Assembly (NCBI GenBank): GCA_903839405.1
Contig: CAIMCD010000026.1
Location: forward strand, 1 to 64,000
Length of the DNA stretch: 64,000 nt
Direction of reading: 5' to 3'
DNA from: an uncultured Chlorobiaceae bacterium
GTDB taxonomy: Bacteria > Bacteroidota > Chlorobiia > Chlorobiales > Chlorobiaceae
Position numbers and translations under genes: made by a program. This document shows positions 58,431 through 64,000 of the stretch, one piece after another. The notes beneath the pieces are model-generated. The model did not search any database. It was not told the DNA's origin and saw only the letters and a list, made by a program, of their open reading frames with translations. How positions within the stretch are numbered: position 1 is the stretch's first letter; each line of letters begins with the position of its first letter.

Positions 58431-60200
58431 ATGGCTGAAGCATTCACACAGGAGAAAAAGGTCAAGGAAAGACCTTCCAGAAAAAAAATCAAAATTTTTG
58501 CTTATTACGAGCCCGCTGAACTTGCTCAGATGGAGCAGCTTTATGCAAGCACGCTCAATGAGATCACCGAGGACGAGATTGTAAAGGGCAGAATTGTTTC
58601 GATATCCAACAAGGATGTCACCATTGATGTCGGATACAAGTCGGAAGGTATTGTTTCGTTGCTTGAGTTCCGTGACGATGATGAGGTTCAGGTAGGCGAT
58701 GATGTTGAAGTCTATCTTGAGAACATTGAAGACAAGATGGGGCAGCTTATTCTTTCAAAGAAGAAAGCTGACGTTTTGAGAATCTGGGACAAGATCTATG
58801 ATTCAATTGAAAACGATACCATCATCAATGGTAAGATTATCAACCGCGTCAAGGGTGGTATGACCGTCTCTCTTTCCGGTGTTGAGGCCTTCCTTCCTGG
58901 TTCGCAGATTGATGTCAAGCCGGTTCGTGATTTCGACGCACTTGTTGGCCAGACCATGGACTTCAGGGTTGTCAAAATCAATCCGGTCACCCAGAATATT
59001 GTTGTCAGTCATAAAGTTATTCTCGAAGAGGCCTACGCTGCCCGTCGTGAAGAGATGCTTGCCAATATCAAGGTGGGCATGGTGCTTGAAGGTACAGTCA
59101 AGAACATTACCGACTTCGGTATCTTTGTCGACCTTGGCGGTCTTGATGGTCTGGTGCACATTACCGACATCACCTGGGGCAGAATCAACCATCCTTCAGA
59201 GGTTGTTGATCTTGACCAGCCGATCAAGGTTGTGGTTGTCGGCTTTGACGAGAACACCAAGAGAGTCTCTTTGGGCATGAAGCAGCTTGAGTCTCACCCT
59301 TGGGAGAATATCGAGATCAAGTATCCTGTCGGCTCCAAAGCCCAGGGCCGCGTTGTCTCCATTACCGATTACGGCGCATTTGTGGAAATCGAGAAGGGCA
59401 TCGAAGGCCTTGTCCACATCTCCGAGATGAGCTGGACACAGCACATCAAGCATCCGGGTCAGTTTGTTACGCTTGGTCAGGAAGTTGAGTGCATGATTCT
59501 TAATATCGACAAGGATCACACCAAGCTCTCCTTGTCCATGAAGCGGGTGAACGAGGATCCATGGATTGCGCTTTCTGAAAAGTATGTTGAGGGCTCCCTG
59601 CATAAAGGTACCGTCAGCAATATCACGGACTTCGGCGTTTTTGTAGAACTTGAGCCCGGCGTTGACGGACTGGTTCATATTTCTGATCTCTCATGGACCA
59701 AGAAAATCCGCCATCCAAGTGAACTGGTCAAGAAGAACCAGGAGCTTGATGTCAAAGTGCTCAAGTTTGACGTGCATGCCCGTCGTATTGCTCTTGGTCA
59801 CAAGCAGATCAATCAGGATCCTTGGGATGAGTTCGAACAGAAATATGCGGTTGGTGCAGAAACCCCTGGCCAGATTTCCCAGATCATCGAAAAAGGCGTT
59901 ATTGTGATTCTGCCTGGTGATGTGGACGGTTTTGTGCCGGTGTCACACCTGCTTCAGGGTGGCGTAAAGGATATCCACTCATCATTCAAGATCAGTGATG
60001 AACTGCCGCTCCGCGTTATCGAGTTCGACAAGGAGAACAAGCGTATCATTCTTTCAGCTCTTGAATATTTCAAGGACAAGAGCAAGGAAGAGATTGAGGC
60101 CTACCTGGCTGCTCACCCGAATGAGAAGAAGGAGATTGAGGCGGCAACTGCCGAGCTTGAACCTCCGGTCAAATCTTCCGAGAAGAAAAGCGCAGAGTAA
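58431..60200 (+). CDS. rpsA: 30S ribosomal protein S1
   Basis: A 589-residue mRNA-binding ribosomal protein with six S1 (OB-fold) repeats. Typical repeat sequences are [80 protein letters not shown] and [28 protein letters not shown]. An acidic C-terminal tail ends it. Its RBS GAGAGGAAGG sits ten bases before the ATG. It is flanked by cmk upstream and a strong terminator downstream. Confidence 0.96.
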   Translation: MAEAFTQEKKVKERPSRKKIKIFAYYEPAELAQMEQLYASTLNEITEDEIVKGRIVSISNKDVTIDVGYKSEGIVSLLEFRDDDEVQVGDDVEVYLENIEDKMGQLILSKKKADVLRIWDKIYDSIENDTIINGKIINRVKGGMTVSLSGVEAFLPGSQIDVKPVRDFDALVGQTMDFRVVKINPVTQNIVVSHKVILEEAYAARREEMLANIKVGMVLEGTVKNITDFGIFVDLGGLDGLVHITDITWGRINHPSEVVDLDQPIKVVVVGFDENTKRVSLGMKQLESHPWENIEIKYPVGSKAQGRVVSITDYGAFVEIEKGIEGLVHISEMSWTQHIKHPGQFVTLGQEVECMILNIDKDHTKLSLSMKRVNEDPWIALSEKYVEGSLHKGTVSNITDFGVFVELEPGVDGLVHISDLSWTKKIRHPSELVKKNQELDVKVLKFDVHARRIALGHKQINQDPWDEFEQKYAVGAETPGQISQIIEKGVIVILPGDVDGFVPVSHLLQGGVKDIHSSFKISDELPLRVIEFDKENKRIILSALEYFKDKSKEEIEAYLAAHPNEKKEIEAATAELEPPVKSSEKKSAE

Positions 60201-60231
60201 GTAATTGCTGTTTGCTCTTCATTTCGATTAT

Positions 60232-60269
60232 AAAAAAAGCCTTCCTTGTCAACAGGGAAGGCTTTTTTT
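60232..60269. terminator. Bidirectional terminator after rpsA
   Basis: The arms aaaaaaagccttcc and ggaaggcttttttt are perfect over 14 bases around a ten-base loop. It works for rpsA and also stands downstream of the convergent hydrolase gene. Confidence 0.92.
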
Positions 60270-60353
60270 ATGTGCATATCGTACCGCAAACAACAAGTCA
60301 TACGTTTTACGCATGCCAGAAGTTGAAAAAAACTGCATTTGATTGGGGTATGA

Positions 60354-61298
60354 TCAGGTGAGACACTCTGAATGAATGAACTTCACCACAGCATCGCACA
60401 ACTGATTCAGGCCGGGTTGTTCAAGGGGATAGTGACCGGCATTTTCAAGCACCACCACATGTACAGGCACGCGACTAATGCGATTGAGGAAAAGCTCGCT
60501 GAGATGCAAGGGTGTCCAGGTGTCTTTTTCCGGCTGTGTCAGTAAAATCGGACAGAGATCAAAAGCTTCGGGCTCAACCACTGGCTTATAGGTCGTGAGA
60601 GAGCTGAGGAACTTCATGGTGACCCATTTGCCGGCCGATGTTTTGTCTTTCAGACAAGCCTTGAGCGCCGCTTTATTGTTGACCAGTGCCGACATTTTGC
60701 TCGCCAGACTCATCGGCATCCGAAGGGTTGCCAGTGGTGTTCTGGCTGCCAGGTGGGTCAATGGCACACCGATACGACTCATAAGGAAATTCAGCGCCGT
60801 TTCATCGCGAACCTGTTGTTCCTGCTGGTCAAGGAAGGTCATGCCCACAATGCCCTTGACCTTTTTGTTGAGTGCTGCCACGTGCCAGGCAAGCATACCG
60901 CCGGCACTGAGACCGTAGAGCACGATGGGGCGATTATCTTTTGCAAGCTCGGCATCAATGAGGTCACTGCCCGCCTGAACCCAGTCGTTATAGGTCACAA
61001 GCGCACCGGCAGCTACCTTGGTCATACCATATTCAGGCATGTCGATGGCAATGGTTTCAAATCCACGCAGGAAGAGGGGAGAGCCGAGGATGGTGGACAT
61101 TTGCCGCCCGTTGGTGCCAACTCCATGAAACAAGATCACTTTCACTGCTGCCCGGGGATTGCGAAAGCAGTCAAGATGAATCTGGTGTCCATGCCATAGC
61201 CACCACTCTTCCGACGGCAAATGACTTGCTTCAAGCTGATATTCTTTGGGAAGAAAGGCCTGGATTTCCCGCCAGTTCGATTGGGTCTTGTAGTCCAC
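60354..61298 (-). CDS. Alpha/beta hydrolase
   Basis: A 314-residue protein: VKVILFHGVGTNGRQMSTILGSP (oxyanion), VLYGLSAGGMLAWHVAAL (nucleophile Ser), and a C-terminal ENAGHYPLEQPG (His), an intact serine-hydrolase core of the lysophospholipase-like type. A conserved acidic position occurs in PILLTQPEKDTWTP. The substrate is unknown. It stops 25 bases after the era gene starts on the same strand? No: era lies upstream (61323-62240), so this gene follows era by 24 bases and is likely co-transcribed with it. Confidence 0.8.
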   Translation of the reverse strand: MDYKTQSNWREIQAFLPKEYQLEASHLPSEEWWLWHGHQIHLDCFRNPRAAVKVILFHGVGTNGRQMSTILGSPLFLRGFETIAIDMPEYGMTKVAAGALVTYNDWVQAGSDLIDAELAKDNRPIVLYGLSAGGMLAWHVAALNKKVKGIVGMTFLDQQEQQVRDETALNFLMSRIGVPLTHLAARTPLATLRMPMSLASKMSALVNNKAALKACLKDKTSAGKWVTMKFLSSLTTYKPVVEPEAFDLCPILLTQPEKDTWTPLHLSELFLNRISRVPVHVVVLENAGHYPLEQPGLNQLCDAVVKFIHSECLT

Positions 61299-61322
61299 CG
61301 CAGTATCTGACTTGAAGTTTTT

Positions 61323-62240
61323 TCAGTAACCGTAACTTTTCAGATAGTTCTGATTCTTGCGCCAGTCGGGCCGGACTTTGATGAAGAGCTCAAGGAAAAC
61401 CGGGCGGCCAAGCATCTCCTCAATATCCTTTCTTGCCGTTTGCCCCAACTTTTTCAGGGCGGCTCCCTTGCTGCCGATCAGGATCTGTTTCTGGGTTTCA
61501 CGCTCAACAATGACCGAGCAGCGGATAAGATCCTTTCTGGTAGGGTCATCTTCGTGCTGCTCCTTGAACTCGTCGATCACCACTTCGGTCGAATAAGGTA
61601 CTTCACGACCGTAGAGCAGAAATATTTTTTCCCGGATTATTTCACTCACAAAAAACCGTTCAGGAGCCGTGCTGAGTGTATCTTCAGGATAGAGCGGCTG
61701 GTGCATGGGTAGAAACGGCCTCGTGGCATCAACAAGCTGCTGGAGGTTAAGGCCCTTCAGCGCGGAAACCGAGAGAATCGCCGCTGGATTCCAGCTTTTT
61801 TTGATGATCTCCTCAGCTTCAGCCTGACGCTCCTTGGTGACCAGATCGCATTTATTAAGCACGGCAATAACCGGTTTGCCTGCCGGGTTCAGCCAACTGG
61901 TAAAGAGCTCTTCGGCGAACTCCCGGTCAAAAAGATCTTTTTTGCCTGAAAAAGGGAGTAGGGCAATAACCACATCAGCATCTTTGAGGGTATCACGGAT
62001 GATGGAGAGCATCGACTCATGCAGTTTTTGCTGAGGCTTCATGATGCCCGGTGTATCAAGAAATATGATCTGGCACTGGTTGTTGTGGTAGATGCCGGTG
62101 ATTTTTTTTCTTGTAGTTTGCGGTTTAGGTGTTACAATGGAAAGTTTAAAGTCAAGCAGCTCATTGAGCAGGGTTGACTTGCCTGCATTAGGCGGGCCGA
62201 TGATAATGGCGAAACCGCAGGAAAAAGGAGCTGAGTCCAT
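61323..62240 (-). CDS. era: GTPase Era
   Basis: An essential ribosome-assembly GTPase that binds 16S rRNA. The 305 residues show G1 [15 protein letters not shown], switch/G2 [13 protein letters not shown]3 [13 protein letters not shown]4 VLNKCDLV, and a C-terminal KH domain ([31 protein letters not shown]) ending in the usual [14 protein letters not shown]. The start [23 protein letters not shown] is natural. It is upstream of the alpha/beta hydrolase and divergent from rodA with a 94-base AT-rich spacer. Confidence 0.95.
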   Translation of the reverse strand: MDSAPFSCGFAIIIGPPNAGKSTLLNELLDFKLSIVTPKPQTTRKKITGIYHNNQCQIIFLDTPGIMKPQQKLHESMLSIIRDTLKDADVVIALLPFSGKKDLFDREFAEELFTSWLNPAGKPVIAVLNKCDLVTKERQAEAEEIIKKSWNPAAILSVSALKGLNLQQLVDATRPFLPMHQPLYPEDTLSTAPERFFVSEIIREKIFLLYGREVPYSTEVVIDEFKEQHEDDPTRKDLIRCSVIVERETQKQILIGSKGAALKKLGQTARKDIEEMLGRPVFLELFIKVRPDWRKNQNYLKSYGY

Positions 62241-62334
62241 GGTATTATTTTTACAGGTTCAATCTCTTTGAGCGGGTACTATACTAAATTATAGTCTCTA
62301 ATGATAATTGAAAAAGGCCTAACTCAATACTCGA

Positions 62335-63558
62335 ATGGAAAAACAAAGAAAACTTGATCTGTGGCTTGTGGTTCCGACGGTCGGGCTTTTGGTGTTCGGA
62401 CTTATGGCTATTTTCAGCGCAACGCACGGTGGCGGTGATAGTTCGCTTTTTTATCGCCAGTTGGCATGGGGATGTTTTGGCGTTCTTGCCATGATACTTG
62501 TTTACTATAATGATGTTCGTTTTATCAAGGATAATGCCTATATCTTTTACATTGTAGGTGTTGTTTTGCTGGTGGCTGTTCTGGTTTTCGGTCGAAAAAT
62601 TGCTGGACAGACAAGCTGGGTAAAAATCGGTATGTTCAGTTTTCAGCCTTCTGAAATAGCCAAAATGGCAACTATTCTGGCACTGGCAAGATTTCTTTCC
62701 GATGATGAAACGGATATCAATTCAATACCGCATCTGCTTATTGCTCTTGCTATCCCCTTTATACCTATTTTTCTTATTATGCTGCAACCCGATATGGGAA
62801 CAACGCTTACCTTTTTTCCATTTATCGGGGTCATGATTATTATGGCCGGTTTTGATATCTATCTTCTCATGTTACTTTATTTTCCGCTTATCCTGATACT
62901 TACCGGGTTTTTTAATACCTATTTTGTTATAGCTCTCGCACTGCTTTTTTTTCTGGCGCTGTTTTTACAGCATAAAAAATTCAAGATTCATCAGTTACTT
63001 CTTATTGGTTCAGGTCTTGCTGCTGGTCTTTTTACGCACCGTTTTGCAGCAGAGATACTGAAGCCGCATCAGATGAAAAGGCTTCAGACCTTTATTGATC
63101 CGATGTCTGATCCCCGGGGAGCAGGATATAATGCCCTGCAGGCAAAAATAGCAATAAGTTCGGGTGGCTTTTTGGGAAAAGGGTTTCTTGCGGGAACGCA
63201 GACACAGTTGCGTTTTATTCCAGCCCAGTGGACGGATTTTATATTTTGTGTTATTGCAGAGGAACTTGGTTTTATTGGGGCTGCTCTCTTGATGGCGCTG
63301 TATCTTTCGCTCATTCTGCGGTTGATCTGGGCAATTTTTTCCATTAAAAACCGTTTTGTTGAGTTGACTCTTGCCGGCTTTGTATCACTCTTGTTTATTC
63401 ATGTGGTTATCAATATCGGCATGACCGTTGGTCTGATTCCGGTTATTGGTGTTCCACTGCCCTTTGTCTCTTATGGAGGCTCTTCTCTTGTGGGGAATAT
63501 GGTTATGGTCGCTCTTGCGCTGAGTTTTTACAGGAATAAGCGGAGTCTTGGCTATTAG
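62335..63558 (+). CDS. rodA: Rod-shape determining glycosyltransferase RodA
   Basis: A 407-residue SEDS-family peptidoglycan polymerase with about ten transmembrane helices. The conserved SEDS segments are visible: [66 protein letters not shown] and [23 protein letters not shown], and the C-terminal [36 protein letters not shown] and the length favour RodA over FtsW. The partner PBP2 gene (mrdA) is expected upstream in other genomes but is not seen here. The gene starts divergently from era. Confidence 0.9.
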   Translation: MEKQRKLDLWLVVPTVGLLVFGLMAIFSATHGGGDSSLFYRQLAWGCFGVLAMILVYYNDVRFIKDNAYIFYIVGVVLLVAVLVFGRKIAGQTSWVKIGMFSFQPSEIAKMATILALARFLSDDETDINSIPHLLIALAIPFIPIFLIMLQPDMGTTLTFFPFIGVMIIMAGFDIYLLMLLYFPLILILTGFFNTYFVIALALLFFLALFLQHKKFKIHQLLLIGSGLAAGLFTHRFAAEILKPHQMKRLQTFIDPMSDPRGAGYNALQAKIAISSGGFLGKGFLAGTQTQLRFIPAQWTDFIFCVIAEELGFIGAALLMALYLSLILRLIWAIFSIKNRFVELTLAGFVSLLFIHVVINIGMTVGLIPVIGVPLPFVSYGGSSLVGNMVMVALALSFYRNKRSLGY

Positions 63559-63572
63559 ATGATTTTTTAGCC

Positions 63573-63607
63573 AAATAAGAAAGCGCACCAGAGTGCGCTT
63601 TCTTATC
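63573..63607. terminator. Bidirectional terminator after rodA
   Basis: The arms aataagaaagcgcac and gtgcgctttctta are nearly perfect around a four-base loop, with A/T-rich ends on both sides. It separates rodA from the convergent partial gene at the window edge. Confidence 0.85.
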
Positions 63608-63628
63608 GAAATGGGTGTTTCGGTCGGC

Positions 63629-64000
63629 TTACTTTATTTTGTAAACAAAACGTTTGCCCTCTTTGCCGGAAGGGATGCGTTCGATTTCAGGATCGGTCAA
63701 GCCATATTTATTAAACCAAAGACTTACTGTAGTTCCTTTTGTATTAAGAGCTTCAGCAATATCCCGAGGTTTGAAGGTTTTTTCAGGATTTGACTGGAGC
63801 AGCTCTTTGATTGAAGCTCCAAGCTGACCGCGGCCATATTTTGATGGAGCAGCTTTTACCGGCGTTGCACCTTCAAGTTTCGAGAGGTTCAGTTCAAGCT
63901 TTTTTATGACGCTTGACAGCTCATCTTCCAATGGCTTGATTTTTCCCTGGAAATCTTGCTGAATTTGCGCGATTTGTTCCTGAAGGTTCTTTTTGTCTTC
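63629..64000 (-). CDS. Partial hypothetical coiled-coil/winged-helix protein (N-terminus outside the window)
   Basis: The track gives 63931 as the start (a TTG), but the frame stays open to the window edge (EDKKNLQEQIAQIQQDFQGKIKPLEDELSS), so the true start lies beyond 64000. The N-terminal part seen is a coiled coil. The C-terminal 70 residues (QLGASIKELLQSNPEKTFKPRDIAEALNTKGTTVSLWFNKYG) look like a small winged-helix domain. I do not recognise the family. A DNA-binding or structural role is possible. Confidence 0.6.
   Translation of the reverse strand, partial: EDKKNLQEQIAQIQQDFQGKIKPLEDELSSVIKKLELNLSKLEGATPVKAAPSKYGRGQLGASIKELLQSNPEKTFKPRDIAEALNTKGTTVSLWFNKYGLTDPEIERIPSGKEGKRFVYKIK

Overview
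The window looks like chromosomal DNA of a green sulfur bacterium (Chlorobiaceae; Chlorobium/Pelodictyon type). The strongest marker is a small gene at 9207-9461 whose product has the architecture of the chlorosome proteins CsmA/CsmE. It is supported by a group 3b-type cytoplasmic [NiFe] hydrogenase operon (HydBGDA order), a B12-dependent radical SAM protein of the family that includes the bacteriochlorophyll side-chain methylases, B12-dependent MetH, and generally weak Shine-Dalgarno signals. No tRNA, rRNA, CRISPR array or prophage was seen. Assignment below family level is inference.

Layout: 1-4242 holds rpsU, aroA, an alpha/beta hydrolase with a YtxH protein, and an HD phosphohydrolase. 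4323-6524 is an AT-rich island with a GHKL-ATPase fused to a PD-(D/E)XK nuclease, plus what may be the fossil start of a type ISP-like restriction enzyme. 6525-13163 carries the B12 radical SAM protein, lptB, csmE, a gamma-carbonic-anhydrase-like protein, a PPOX-like flavoprotein, an MscS channel and a SlyD-like isomerase. 13236-17225 is hydBGDA on the minus strand. 17365-21660 has a U32 peptidase-family protein, an orphan secreted protein, a membrane protein and a TrmH methyltransferase. 21661-22398 is a repeat-rich spacer containing a GIY-YIG nuclease gene broken by one TGA codon. 22399-28888 has a Usp/Lon-like protease operon, TerC, an aldehyde dehydrogenase and a YbaK-type deacylase. 29027-33580 has a GT4 glycosyltransferase and the oxidative pentose phosphate genes gnd, zwf and pgl. 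33781-39047 encodes membrane/envelope proteins, including two L,D-transpeptidases in tandem. 39118-42924 has an Old Yellow Enzyme homologue, an OLD-like ATPase/TOPRIM gene split by one amber codon, and an IS481-type transposase remnant. 42925-49104 has a flavodoxin-like reductase, small proteins, an HD hydrolase and metH. 49286-64000 is mostly housekeeping: outer-membrane protein, carboxylesterase, mnmA, a multi-domain FeS/FAD oxidoreductase, ispH, murI, ychF, cmk, rpsA, an alpha/beta hydrolase, era, rodA and a gene running off the window end.

How they work together: most of the window is core biosynthesis (shikimate, isoprenoid, methionine, peptidoglycan, NADPH supply) and translation. The hydrogenase, the pentose phosphate genes and the large FeS/FAD oxidoreductase all touch pyridine-nucleotide balance. 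The accessory content consists of three nuclease loci in different states of preservation: an intact ATPase-nuclease fusion, an OLD-like gene with one amber codon, and a GIY-YIG gene with one opal codon. Some start codons were moved downstream of the ORF-track start where homology, RBS or overlap argued for it; each case is noted.
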